DNA of 64,000 bases, taken from positions 17,465,717-17,529,716 of the forward strand of contig NC_071330.1 in assembly GCF_010183535.1 (NCBI RefSeq), written 5' to 3'. Numbering within the stretch: position 1 is the first letter of the stretch; each line of letters starts with the position of its first letter. The notes under the pieces are model-generated. The model was not told where the DNA came from. It was given only the letters and a program-made list of their open reading frames with translations, and did not search any database. Both the position numbers and the translations under genes were made by a program. Shown piece after piece: positions 23,434 to 35,200 of this stretch. The DNA comes from Caenorhabditis remanei (taxonomy: Eukaryota; Nematoda; Chromadorea; Rhabditida; Rhabditidae).

Positions 23434-26081
23434 GATTCCAGTAAAATTATCCGGAATAGACATGAAATTTCGAAATTTTACAAAACCGCTTTAGTTTAAG
23501 TTCAAACCACCTTTCTCCCAAAAATTATGAACTCATGATACTCCATATGATGACCTTAAATTCAAATACTGACTAAATGTTTACTACACCATTTTTCACC
23601 ATCCCGTCAATTTCCAGCACCCAAACTGCAAATACATTACATCCGTTTTGCTCGTTATGAGTTTGTATTCTGTAGACTCGACTCCCGTGGACTTTGAACA
23701 TTTGAACTCGATAAAAAAGTTATCAATGTATCATTTTTAATTATTATCATACATATTATGATGTTTGAAGTATTAGTGCAAGACTTGATACGGTAGTGTG
23801 TGTGCTCTCTTGTCATTTCTCTGATTTTGGAAAGTGTGTAACTCTGTTTCATAGAAGTAATCGGTTTTCTAATTATTATATCAGCGAGTTTCATTAGAAG
23901 AACTTAACCACACCGAAGAGAAGTGCAAGGTGTAGGTCCGCAACGAACTGAATTTTTTCCGAGTCGCGATATATATATATATATATATTGTAAGTTGCGA
24001 CCTTGGCATTCTGCCAAATTTAAGTTTGGCACTCAGCCAAGTCTTTTTTGGCACGGTACCAACCGTTTTGCGACGGAGCGCGTTTCCATTGTGTTTTGTA
24101 AATATATGAGTCTAGCTTCCCTACTTTTTTCCAGTGAGGCTGTCGGCGCGTTGTGAAAGTTTTCTTAATCGATTTGGCTAACATATCTCACACGAAATCC
24201 TTATAATCCAGATATCAGTAAAATTTTATCAATTCACTAAATTGTAATGTTCAATTCATGACCATACATCTGACCATGCTTATCCCAGTTTGTTGTATTA
24301 TCAAGGTTTTTCAAAACTTCAATAGGAAATAAAAATCAGGAGCTTTATTATTGTACGTTATTATTATTGTTTTTAAATAAAGACCGGATACGTATAACTG
24401 GTTAAAATTCAAATCAGCTTTGGGAGTTGATCGTTTTAATGAAACGGAGACTACAAAAATTACAAAAACTACATTATCGTATTTTAAAGGAGTTATGTCT
24501 TGTTTAGCATTTCGAAAAATAGTTAGGATTTTCCAAGAGGAAACTGAATACGGTAGTTTAGAATTAATCAATTTTAAATATGATAACTTCCAACATTACT
24601 GTACCATAAATCTCTCAAACTACTCAATATTTTTAGATCTAGTCTGTTTTCTCATTCCTCACCCCCTAACATTTTAAAATAACCTCTTCTAAACCGCTCA
24701 CTGTCAAATAATCCCCTTCCTCTCTTTATTTCTTGTTTAATTATTACTAGTTCTTTAATTCTCTATCTTTTTTCTAGAACGTGACTTTACTCAAACTTTT
24801 CTCCACATTACCTAGACTCTATATGAAATAAATAAGCTGATTGTCTACAAATACTTAAGGCACTTTTCTATTTATAAAGAGCAAGAGTCAACATGTGGTC
24901 ATTCGACCAAGAAAAGGTCAAAATGTATCGGCAGAGTTTCGGAAATGTTGGGAAATTTAGTGATAGTCTTTGATAATTTTGGGTAATTAGCAAAGTGGTT
25001 AGAAGTATTTAGAAATTCTTCTGAGGTATTTAATTATTCCAAGTTTTATATTAACTAAACGCAATACATACAATTATTTTTCATTTCGATTTTTTATGTA
25101 ATTCTACGTCATCGAACATCCAATTTTCAGTTTTAATATCAAAATTGGCAATACAATCTTAATGAAACATCTAGACATGAATTGAGAACTAAAAATACAT
25201 CTAAGCTTAGTTAAACTTTTGAAAAATTGTTCATTTTCTTGGAGGTCGTTGATGAAAAGATTTATGATATAATTTTCAAAATTAGATCTTTAGAAATACA
25301 GGACAAATTTTAAATAGTTTGCTACATCCCACTAGTTTTATGTAGAATAATTCAAGAAACATCAAAGATAAAAATAATATGTCGAAACCACGTGGTTAGT
25401 CTTCACCGAGTACACCTACACCATATAAGAAAGATAGTTCGGCGAAACGACATAAAGGGAAATTGGAAATAAAATAATTAATGAGAGACGGAAACCTCCT
25501 CCTATCATCATCCTTTTATATACATTGGGAAATTGATCCTTTGATTTTTTTTTGTTTCATTTTCTATTCAATTTTCTATATATTTTCTAATTGATAATAT
25601 GTTATACCTCATAATGTAAACAAAAATTGAAGATTGATAAAAAGTGCGTGATATTTTGATGCCACATACAGAACCCATAAAATGGAAAAAAAAAAGTAGT
25701 TTGGAAACCTTCGGAATGTTGTTTTTCGCTATCATCACCACTCCCACTCGAATTCCGGAGAATAGGTTTTATGATACTTTTCTTGTTATCTCACACCTTT
25801 TTAGTATCCTGTTATTGGTGGTCAGATGACCTGCAATTCTAGCCTAGAGCCACACCTACAAGAGGAAAATTCCAAAAAAATGTACTGTAAGAACAGTTTG
25901 AATGTGATGAAGCACATTACTTTTTGCTCTGTTTGTCCACCTGCTTGGCAGGTGTTCCCCCTTTTGACCTCTAGAATGTTTATTCTGTGAGAACATTGCA
26001 GGAGTACTATCAATAGTGCCTTGGGTTTTCCGTTTATTTGAAGTTTTTTTAAAAACCCATATTTCTATAACCTAGAACTAG

Positions 26082-26573
26082 CATACTTGTCAAATCACGG
26101 GCCGGCCCGCGGGCCGGGCCGGGCCCGCTGAAAATTTCAGGGCCCGGGCCGGCCCGCAGGGCCCGGAACCAAAAAATTATTTTTGAAAAATAGAATTGAA
26201 AGTCTTGGAAATTAAATTTTTTCTTCGGTCTATACTAAATCAAGGTCGGGGGATTCGATTAGACTACTTTCAGAAGCCTCCAGCAAGTTCTTGATCCTGA
26301 TTCTGATCATCGGCTGATCATCACAGAGACTTTGAGAGGCTCAAAGTTTATAGTGACAAAATAACTTATTCTGACAATCTCCGTTTGCACTTGTTGTCTT
26401 TTTATAATTTCTAATCAATAATATGTTTGCCATAAAGTAGTAAACGAAAAAACAATGGGAAAACGACGAAAAATTTTTTTTTCAATATTTTGACGGGCCG
26501 AGCCGGGCCGGGCCGGGCCGGGCCGGAAGATTTTTTTAGCGGGCCCGGCCCGGCCCGGCCCGTGACAAGTATG
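26082..26573. mobile_element. 492-bp MITE with GC-rich ends and 8-bp target duplication
   Basis: The terminal inverted repeats are CATACTTGTCA and TGACAAGTATG. Both ends are flanked by AGAACTAG (26074-26081 and 26574-26581), a perfect 8-bp duplication. Inside each end lies a run of alternating GGGCC/GGCCC blocks (26099-26167 and 26495-26563) that are nearly pure G+C in otherwise AT-rich DNA. The middle has no ORF resembling a transposase. The 8-bp duplication points to a hAT-type enzyme acting in trans. Confidence 0.88.
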
Positions 26574-26639
26574 AGAACTAGGAACAGACCGATAGATTCA
26601 TAAGTTTGCTTTTCCAGTTTGCAAAAATGTTGTTCATCA

Positions 26640-27070
26640 TACAGTAATGACCATAATTCTAACAACTTTGGCCGTTTTCAGTTGAAAATGTCCAAGGGTG
26701 TCATGGCATCACTGATTGTCCCACCTAGTAAATTTCTAATGGATCATACAGATCAAGGGTAGAACTTTATTTTTGTAGTTGACAACTTTTTTGTACGGAC
26801 ACTCCCTAGCAAGTTACGCATCGACAAAGTAATTTCTCTCTCAAATCGACCAATTTCAGTGCAAGTTTTCTGAAAATGACCATAATTTTCTAGGCGGTGT
26901 TCGTACGAAAAAGTTGTCAACTACAAAAATTGAGTTCTACTTTTGATCTGTACGATTCATGAAAAAGTTGTTTAGTAGGACGATCAGCGATACCGTGACA
27001 TCGTGTCAAAGTTGGACGTTTTGAATTGAAAACGGATGAAACATTTGTAAACTAAAAGAATGTGAGTCAA
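26640..27070. repeat. Family C fold-back element (full length)
   Basis: The left arm has ATAATTCTAACAACTTTGGC, then TTTTTGTAGTTGACAACTTT. The right arm has AAGTTGTCAACTACAAAAAT and CAAAGTTGGACGTTTTGAAT. The loop carries GACAAAGTAATTTCTCTCTC, which appears inverted in the copy at 44455-44900. Non-coding MITE-like repeat. Confidence 0.75.
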
Positions 27071-27747
27071 GACTTAAAGTTGTAATAAAAAAATAAGTTT
27101 TCTCTCTATCATACCGTAATACATACACCTCCAATGCTCAAATATACGGTAATTATTATTTTTCAACTACAAGACCCGAAGTTAGTGCGCATGCAAACCC
27201 ACCGGGTACTCCGATCAAATATGTTTTTCAGAATCGCGCTATTCTAAATTATTGCCGACAAATTGAGTTTGACCTCCGCTTCCCAATTATTGATTATTTT
27301 GTTCTCCCAATAATTTTGCAACCTGTCAAATTTTTGACCTACCATTCAGTCTTCCGATAAACCAAACTCAATAAACAACACTCATTTGCCTTTTTTAAGA
27401 GGTCGCCTAACCTGTTAGCTATCATTGTTTTTCCAAGACCTATAAAATACAAATTTTGTACACTTATAGCTAATGTACCCCTTTCACAAAATACGGTTTT
27501 GTTTGTTGATATGAACTATCTGTTTAGTTTGATACTTTTGGAAGTTTTACTGCTGAAAATGCACTTATCTCTCTTCGCATCTTTCTCCTCAATTCCCTAT
27601 AATCATGTAACATTTTCAGCCCCTTCTCTCTCTATCTGCCTCACTTCCCAATCTGCATAATCGGATGAAATCATCATAACCTTTGTCTCTCTATCACATA
27701 CACTCTCCACCCTCTCTCTCTCTATCTCTGGCGTCCGCCTCTGGAAA

Positions 27748-30700
27748 ATGAAGGTATCAGAAGAGGAAGAAGAAGTCGGTGGATACACATCACCACTCAT
27801 GTCACCACACTTTGCCACGTCCACGTCTTCTTCGGAGGAGCCATCTGAAGGTGTTGAGAAGAAGAAGAGGATGAGGATAGAGGAGGAAGGACCGCCCGTC
27901 ATTTCGAGTGTCGAGGACTTGTTGAAGACGACGACAGCGTGAGTAGATATGTGGGTTTCTAGGAAATTTCTAGGACCTCAGGGGGCGGAGCCTTCCAGAC
28001 CAACGTTTAAGGTGCCGTCATTAAAAATATAGGTCATGGTTTTCATATATAACGCATTCTTTGTAAGACTCGAGCATCACCCCTGTATAAAGGAGCCCAA
28101 GAATAAGATATTGTTTACCCTAATATATGTTCATAATCCTGGTGTCCCCCTACCGGTCCCTGGGTTACTGTAGGTGTTCAAAAATGCAAAATTTAGAATT
28201 TAGGGCAGCACTGTATTTCGGTGTCACCTAGTAAACCGATAAACTCAATTTTATATAGACTGAACAGAGTAAAAATAGCAAATAATTTTTGTACTTGACC
28301 ATTTTTTTGTAGGTACGCTATCTTGAAAGTTACAGGTGATCAAAGTAATTTCTCCCTGAAACCGACTAATTTCAGTGCATCTTAGTAAAATTTTTCACTT
28401 TAGACAACCTGTAACATTCAGGATAGTGTCCCTACAAAAAAATGGTCAACTACAAAAATGATGTGTTATTTTTGCTCCGTCTGACCCATACAAAGTAACA
28501 TTTGTCAAACAATCAGGTGACACCAAAATACACTGTCAAAGTTGGTCGTTTTTCACTGAAAACAGCTAACAATAAAGCTTATAACCATTTGAGCGGTAAT
28601 GTAGAATGAACGGTTTGCCTCAGTCCTAATCCGGGCGGTTTCACTTTGTGTAGTTCTGATTCGGGCGGTTCTATTTCGAGCAGATCTGATTTCTGATTTA
28701 AGCCACGTTTTTGAGTTTCTCATATTCCAGATGGCGTCCCTACCCGCTCTTCATCATATTCTCCATGTCATTCCTCTGGTCTCTATGTGCTCTCAGTGCA
28801 ATATCCCCGGCATTCACCGCACCAGCCGCCGATGACTGCACAGAGAACTGCTCATTCTACACAATTCAACACGAGTTCAACCTGACCGCCTCGTTCTTCC
28901 TCCTGGAACCCGCCGAGTTGACGACGTCGATCTACTTTTTGGGAAATCTTCTCATCGGGCAGCTGTTCGCAGTGTTGGCTGATCGATTCGGGCGGCGTCC
29001 CATCATCATTTTCTCCCTGTTGCTCACTGGAATTGCTGGCTCACTCGGATCATTGGCTCCCAACTTTCCGTTATTGGTTGTGGCTAGATTTGTGCAGGGA
29101 TCTTGTTATACGGTAGGTACATAGGTCAAACGGGAGAACCTAAAAACTTTCAAACTTACAGCCACTCACCACTGTCAACTACGTCCTAAGCGGCGAGTCA
29201 ATCCCCCACCGATCTCAGTCCCTTACCTCGATATTCTTTGGTGTCTCATGGGTGTGTGGATACTGTTTCCTGGCTCCACTATCCGTATGGTTTCCCACGT
29301 GGAGAAGTCTCCAGTTTGCAACTTCCATTCCTAATATTATTGTTGCAGTGTTCCTGATGATGTAAGTGATGTGCTTTTGACAGGGGTTTTTTCATGAAAA
29401 TTACCATTGCAGAACTCTGCCCGAAAGTCTCGGCTGGTCAGTTGAGAAAAATCATCGGAAATCTGTGCAGGCATGGATTCAGAAAAATGAGATGTTCTCG
29501 TGCCGAAAACTCAACTACAATCTAGACGCCATTATGGATAACAAGGAGGAGAATGAGCAGCAGCAACGGCTAACAATCTTCCAAATGTTCCGTGAAATCC
29601 TGTCTGATCGATCGATAACTCGACGAATGATTGTGGAGACGTTCCTCTGGATCCTGACATTCATGACGTATTGTGCGTTGTCACTGACGTCCACATCGGT
29701 TGGCAATTCGGATCCGCTCGTTTCGTTCTTGTTTTCGGGGATTGTCGAGTTGCCGGCGTATCTGTTCATTCCGATATGTCTGAAGTGGTGAGTAACTGAA
29801 AACTGAAATTTCAAGTCTTGTTAATCGACTAAGATTGCCAGAAATCGGCAAGGATTATCTAAGATAGTTTAAGATCGCTTAAGATCGGCTAAAATCGTCT
29901 GAGATTTCTGATGCCAGCTGAGATCGACTGAAACCGGATAAAATCGGTTAAGATCATTTGATATAGTTTAAGATTGTTTGAGATAGGCTGAAATTGAACT
30001 GAGATCGACTGAGATCGGCTTACTAGGTCATGGAATCAGTCTGAAGTTATCGCACATAACCTAGATCATTGAAAAGCTGAGAAAATGCTGATTTCAAATA
30101 ACTATTCATTTTTTTCCCTCGAAGTCTGGTATTTGAGAAAAAATGAGATCAATGCTTTTAACCAAACTTGCAAACCGAGCGGGGGTGTAACTGGCTTGAA
30201 ACTGAATACCTTAGTATGAAACATATACCAAAATGTAGATCTCGACGAGTTCTATGCCTTTGACCTACTACGGGCCAGATGGTTATTCGTTAATGTGCCA
30301 CGGGCCAGACTAGAATGGGTTTTTGGTCATTTTCGCGTTTTTGGCACTTTATCCCGGACGGTGGTGCATTAACGAATAGTTGACCAGTAGGTTAACTCAC
30401 TAAGATCTACATTTTGGTATATTTTTCACCCCATAATATTGCGTTTGAAGCGAGTTAAGCGCCGGTTCGGTTTGCAAGTATAGGAATCACTCGCCAGCGG
30501 TAACCACTTTGACATAAGTTTTCTCGAACACCAGACTTTCAGGGCAAAATCTGGATATATATTTGGAATCAGCGTTTTGTCAGCTTTGAAATGGTATATG
30601 TCACGTCCCATATCTCCGACCTGACTCCATGACCGAAAGAATAGAAAAGAGTCACTTTCCGACAAACTCTCTCTCCCCAGAAAACATTTTCCCAATGTAC

Positions 30701-31080
30701 CAATTCTCTAATTCTCCGATTGCAGGACAAAACGCCGGCCGACTCGATTCGTGTGTCACTTCACCGGATCCATCGCTCTCCTCACCATGTACTTCCTCTC
30801 CTACGACACGTCTCTCCATCTGGTCATCTGGCTCATCGCCAAATTCTGTGCCGCGTGTTGTTACATCTTTTGCTTCATCTACGCCGCCGAACTGTTTCCC
30901 ACATTCTGTCGTTCGTGTTGCATTGGTGTGTGCTCCACGTGCTGTAACATCGGAGCCATCGTCGCCCCACACATTTTCGCCATCGACTCCGTCGCCCCAG
31001 GTGCACAATTCTTGGTGTTAGCTGGTGTCGGGGTGGTTTGCTCGGTGTTGACATGGTTCCAGCAAGAGACGAAAGTCTAA
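27748..31080 (+). CDS. SLC22/organic cation transporter-like MFS transporter
   Basis: Five exons join in phase to 500 codons plus stop: 27748-27938, 28731-29112, 29162-29361, 29413-29787, 30726-31080. An acidic cytoplasmic N-terminus of about 60 residues precedes TM1. The TM1-TM2 loop contains two Cys (DDCTENC) and N-glycosylation sequons NCS and NLT. MFS signature A is ADRFGRRP near 147-154. Later SLC22-type marks are PESLGW after TM6, GIVELPAYLFIP near TM8 and AAELFPTFCR near TM10-11. Length is slightly short of the usual 530-560 residues, mainly because the extracellular loop is small. It should move organic cations, anions or zwitterions across the plasma membrane; the substrate cannot be told. 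An acceptor at 27613-27619 suggests a leader with a four-codon upstream ORF at 27664-27678. Introns 1 and 4 hold fold-back repeats. Confidence 0.9.
28220..28575. repeat. Family C fold-back in transporter intron 1
   Basis: Inverted halves include TTTTTGTACTTGACCATTTT and AATGGTCAACTACAAAAATG, with AGTAATTTCTCCCTGAAACC in the loop. A decamer-like GTTCTGATTCGGGCGG motif follows at 28620-28690 and has relatives at 55380-55510. Confidence 0.65.
29826..30023. repeat. Decamer array TAAGATCGGY in transporter intron 4
   Basis: About twenty imperfect ten-base units (AAGATCGCTT, AAGATCGGCT, AAAATCGTCT and similar) run head to tail, directly next to a family A element. Confidence 0.65.
30024..30640. repeat. 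Family A fold-back split by a family B element
   Basis: The A arms are at 30024-30150 (GGTCATGGAATCAGTCTGAA) and 30500-30640 (CCTGACTCCATGACC). Family B fills 30165-30478, with AACTTGCAAACCGAGCG at one end and CGGTTTGCAAGT at the other and inverted AGATCTCG / GATCTACATTTTGGTAT blocks. Same nesting order as at 4985-5488. Confidence 0.7.
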
Positions 31081-31221
31081 CAAATATATAATATCGTTTT
31101 CTTCTTCATGTAATATTCAGCCCAAAAACGAGTCCCTCATTTGCCACGTGTACTTCTTTTCATGTATTATTTGCTATTACTTCTTCAGAATTTGCTTTCA
31201 AGCCGCCGCCGCTTCTTGTAA

Positions 31222-31227
31222 AATAAA
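31222..31227 (+). promoter_or_regulatory. Candidate poly(A) signal of the transporter gene
   Basis: AATAAA, 142 bases after the stop codon. Confidence 0.6.
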
Positions 31228-31404
31228 GTTTGTTTTCCCTATTTAGATACTAGCTTATTAGCTACAATAACCCGCTAATATTATGGTCGGACCCATATAT
31301 TCAAAAAATATACTCATTTGAACCGGCTTGATGCGCGCATTCCAAAAATGTTGCGAATCAATGATATCGATTAAAACTACGATATTCTCGTACAAGACTT
31401 GAAG

Positions 31405-31695
31405 AACGCGCAAGACACTGCAGTGAAAGAAACGAGACGATTCACGAACAGATCAGATTTCAAGATACTGTCAAAAGAATGTCGGTAACAGAAAAACTTC
31501 ACGATGAAAACTTCACGAAGGATAGACTTCTGAGCGCAGCAAACCAGAAAAAGAGTTTGAAGAGAGTGTCAGGGACAAGAAAAAGTACCAATCGTACAAT
31601 CCGTGTTCGCTATCAGAGAGACCGGAGGAAAACTTACTTCTCGAGAAAAAGGAAATTGAAGTGAAAAGCTTCTACTCAAACCTGTTCAAAACCAA
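31405..31695 (+). pseudogene. Decayed RTE-like non-LTR retrotransposon fragment
   Basis: Pieces in different frames read like the segment just before the reverse transcriptase core of RTE-type elements: FKILSKECR (about 31459-31485), HDEN..RLLSAANQKKSLKRV (31500-31569), VPIVQSV...LTSREK (31584-31650) and EVKSFYSNLFKTKKP (31657-31701). At least two frameshifts and stops separate them, so it is dead. Only this portion is recognisable; flanks are unrelated. Assignment rests on remembered family character, not on a search. Confidence 0.55.
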
Positions 31696-31758
31696 AAAAC
31701 CGAACGCGACAACCGCTCATCTTCAACAATAAATACATAAGAGTAAGAAAAGATTGGT

Positions 31759-31805
31759 AATGACGTCAGACTGGTAGACGAGTGATAATGACGTCAGACT
31801 GGTAG
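31759..31805. repeat. Duplicated 21-bp block with palindromic TGACGTCA
   Basis: The block starting TAATGACGTCAGACTGGTAG occurs twice with 28-bp spacing. Each copy contains the full CRE octamer TGACGTCA (31761-31768 and 31789-31796). Confidence 0.5.
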
Positions 31806-32191
31806 AACACAGCCAGTTGTCCCTTTGCCAAGCAGTCCACTCTTTCCCATGCCCTTTCTTAAGACAATATGAAATAGATAGACACTGTCCTATTGTCTCC
31901 TTGCTAACACAAACCACCTGTTCACTTATCTCTATGGGAAATCAATTTTTGTTGTTCCCTATTAGACCAACAGATGGCGGCTTTCTTTCTAGACCCCTCT
32001 CACTGTCTCCCAGTCTTGTTACCTCATATTCTTGGCTCACATCAGTCGTACAATATCTTTCCGTACTGTATAATGACTCATCTATTTTCTCTTTTTGGCT
32101 ATCTTTGAAATATCCACATAACCATGATTTATCTTGTACTTATATTCCCTATTTGCTCACTAAGTTTACAAATTAGTGTTTTATTTTTCAG

Positions 32192-32275
32192 TGCTGAAGT
32201 GAAGCAGATCGAGAGGAAATCAACTGTCGTGAAGGATGACGAATGGTCGAGTTCGAGATGCGGTGTGCAATAAAG
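32192..32275 (+). other. Orphan exon-like segment next to the satellite
   Basis: It follows a good acceptor (TTTATTTTTCAG). One frame is open and polar (AEVKQIERKSTVVKDDEWSS...) and stops at TAA 32273-32275, just before the 133-bp array. It could be an alternative last exon of the transporter gene, a retroelement fragment, or chance. No donor that would join it to the transporter was found. Confidence 0.3.
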
Positions 32276-32299
32276 CAGGAAGGTGGTGGGTTCTGTCCT

Positions 32300-35200
32300 G
32301 CTTGTCGAAGGCTGTTCACTTTTAGAATTGATTCTCAGAATATAGTTTGTTAAGGACGTTCAGTCAAGATGGGTCATTTGGCGGAAAGTGGTGGGTTGGA
32401 TCCTTCGGGATTTACCATAGCTCATGTTGAATGCTTGTCGAAGGCTGTTCACTTTTAGAATTGATTCTCAGTATATAGTTTGTTAGGGACGTTCAGTCAA
32501 GATGGGTCATTTGGCGGAAAGTGGTGGGTTGGATCCTTCGGGATTTACCATAGCTCATGTTGAATGCTTGTCAAAGGCTGTTCACTTTTAGAATTGATTC
32601 TCAGTATATAGTTTGTTAGGGACGTTCAGTCAAGATGGGTCATTTGGCGGAAAGTGGTGGGTTGGATCCTTCGGGATTTACCATAGCTCATGTTGAATGC
32701 TTGTCAAAGGCTGTTCACTTTTAGAATTGATTCTCAGTATATAGTTTGTTAGGGACGTTCAGTCAAGATGGGTCATTTGGCGGAAAGTGGTGGGTTGGAT
32801 CCTTCGGGATTTACCATAGCTCATGTTGAATGCTTGTCAAAGGCTGTTCACTTTTAGAATTGATTCTCAGTATATAGTTTGTTAGGGACGTTCAGTCAAG
32901 ATGGGTCATTTGGCGGAAAGTGGTGGGTTGGATCCTTCGGGATTTACCATAGCTCATGTTGAATGCTTGTCGAAGGCTGTTCACTTTTAGAATTGATTCT
33001 CAGTATATAGTTTGTTAGGGACGTTCAGTCAAGATGGGTCATTTGGCGGAAAGTGGTGGGTTGGATCCTTCGGGATTTACCATAGCTCATGTTGAATGCT
33101 TGTCGAAGGCTGTTCACTTTTAGAATTGATTCTCAGTATATAGTTTGTTAGGGACGTTCAGTCAAGATGGGTCATTTGGCGGAAAGTGGTGGGTTGGATC
33201 CTTCGGGATTTACCATAGCTCATGTTGAATGCTTGTCGAAGGCTGTTCACTTTTAGAATTGATTCTCAGTATATAGTTTGTTAGGGACGTTCAGTCAAGA
33301 TGGGTCATTTGGCGGAAAGTGGTGGGTTGGATCCTTCGGGATTTACCATAGCTCATGTTGAATGCTTGTCAAAGGCTGTTCACTTTTAGAATTGATTCTC
33401 AGTATATAATGTGTTAGGGACGTTCAGTCAAGATGGGTCATTTGGCGGAAAGTGGTGGGTTGGATCCTTCGGGATTTACCATAGCTCATGTTGAATGCTT
33501 GTCAAAGGCTGTTCACTTTTAGAATTGATTCTCAGTATATAGTTTGTTAGGGACGTTCAGTCAAGATGGGTCATTTGGCGGAAAGTGGTGGGTTGGATCC
33601 TTCGGGATTTACCATAGCTCATGTTGAATGCTTGTCAAAGGCTGTTCACTTTTAGAATTGATTCTCAGTATATAGTTTGTTAGGGACGTTCAGTCAAGAT
33701 GGGTCATTTGGCGGAAAGTGGTGGGTTGGATCCTTCGGGATTTACCATAGCTCATGTTGAATGCTTGTCAAAGGCTGTTCACTTTTAGAATTGATTCTCA
33801 GTATATAGTTTGTTAGGGACGTTCAGTCAAGATGGGTCATTTGGCGGAAAGTGGTGGGTTGGATCCTTCGGGATTTACCATAGCTCATGTTGAATGCTTG
33901 TCGAAGGCTGTTCACTTTTAGAATTGATTCTCAGTATATAGTTTGTTAAGGACGTTCAGTCAAGATGGGTCATTTGGCGGAAAGTGGTGGGTTGGATCCT
34001 TCGGGATTTACCATAGCTCATGTTGAATGCTTGTCAAAGGCTGTTCACTTTTAGAATTGATTCTCAGTATATAGTTTGTTAGGGACGTTCAGTCAAGATG
34101 GGTCATTTGGCGGAAAGTGGTGGGTTGGATCCTTCGGGATTTACCATAGCTCATGTTGAATGCTTGTCGAAGGCTGTTCACTTTTGGAATTGATTCTCAG
34201 AATATAGTTTGTTAGGGACGTTCAGTCAAGATGGGTCATTTGGCGGAAAGTGGTGGGTTGGATCCTTCGGGATTTACCATAGCTCATGTTGAATGCTTGT
34301 CGAAGGCTGTTCACTTTTAGAATTGATTCTCAGTATATAGTTTGTTAGGGACGTTCAGTCAAGATGGGTCATTTGGCGGAAAGTGGTGGGTTGGATCCTT
34401 CGGGATTTACCATAGCTCATGTTGAATGCTTGTCGAAGGCTGTTCACTTTTAGAATTGATTCTCAGTATATAGTTTGTTAGGGACGTTCAGTCAAGATGG
34501 GTCATTTGGCGGAAAGTGGTGGGTTGGATCCTTCGGGATTTACCATAGCTCATGTTGAATGCTTGTCGAAGGCTGTTCACTTTTAGAATTGATTCTCAGT
34601 ATATAGTTTGTTAGGGACGTTCAGTCAAGATGGGTCATTTGGCGGAAAGTGGTGGGTTGGATCCTTCGGGATTTACCATAGCTCATGTTGAATGCTTGTC
34701 AAAGGCTGTTCACTTTTAGAATTGATTCTCAGTATATAGTTTGTTAGGGACGTTCAGTCAAGATGGGTCATTTGGCGGAAAGTGGTGGGTTGGATCCTTC
34801 GGGATTTACCATAGCTCATGTTGAATGCTTGTCGAAGGCTGTTCACTTTTAGAATTGATTCTCAGTATATAATGTGTTAGGGACGTTCAGTCAAGATGGG
34901 TCATTTGGCGGAAAGTGGTGGGTTGGATCCTTCGGGATTTACCATAGCTCATGTTGAATGCTTGTCGAAGGCTGTTCACTTTTAGAATTGATTCTCAGTA
35001 TATAGTTTGTTAAGGACGTTCAGTCAAGATGGGTCATTTGGCGGAAAGTGGTGGGTTGGATCCTTCGGGATTTACCATAGCTCATGTTGAATGCTTGTCA
35101 AAGGCTGTTCACTTTTAGAATTGATTCTCAGTATATAGTTTGTTAGGGACGTTCAGTCAAGATGGGTCATTTGGCGGAAAGTGGTGGGTTGGATCCTTCG

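Larger units (their letters stand above)
21857..27619. other. Gene-poor region between the tRNA and the transporter gene
   Basis: AT-rich DNA. ORFs here are short, lack splice-compatible partners and resemble nothing I know. Recognisable content: a short inverted repeat around 22690-22790 (GCTGTGCGGAA / TTCCGCACAG), a TA microsatellite at 23969-23989, a small hairpin at 24003-24042 built on TTGGC/GCCAA, two GC-rich fold-backs and a family C element. The last kilobase is pyrimidine-rich and may hold the transporter promoter. Confidence 0.6.

Noticed and set aside
24003..24042. Small TTGGC/GCCAA hairpin as a possible miRNA
   Set aside because: Arms are only six or seven bases with bulges; too short and unstable for a precursor.
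26411..26665. ORF with PGP/ARPGPARP runs
   Set aside because: The apparent collagen-like sequence is a translation of the GGGCC tracts of a MITE end.
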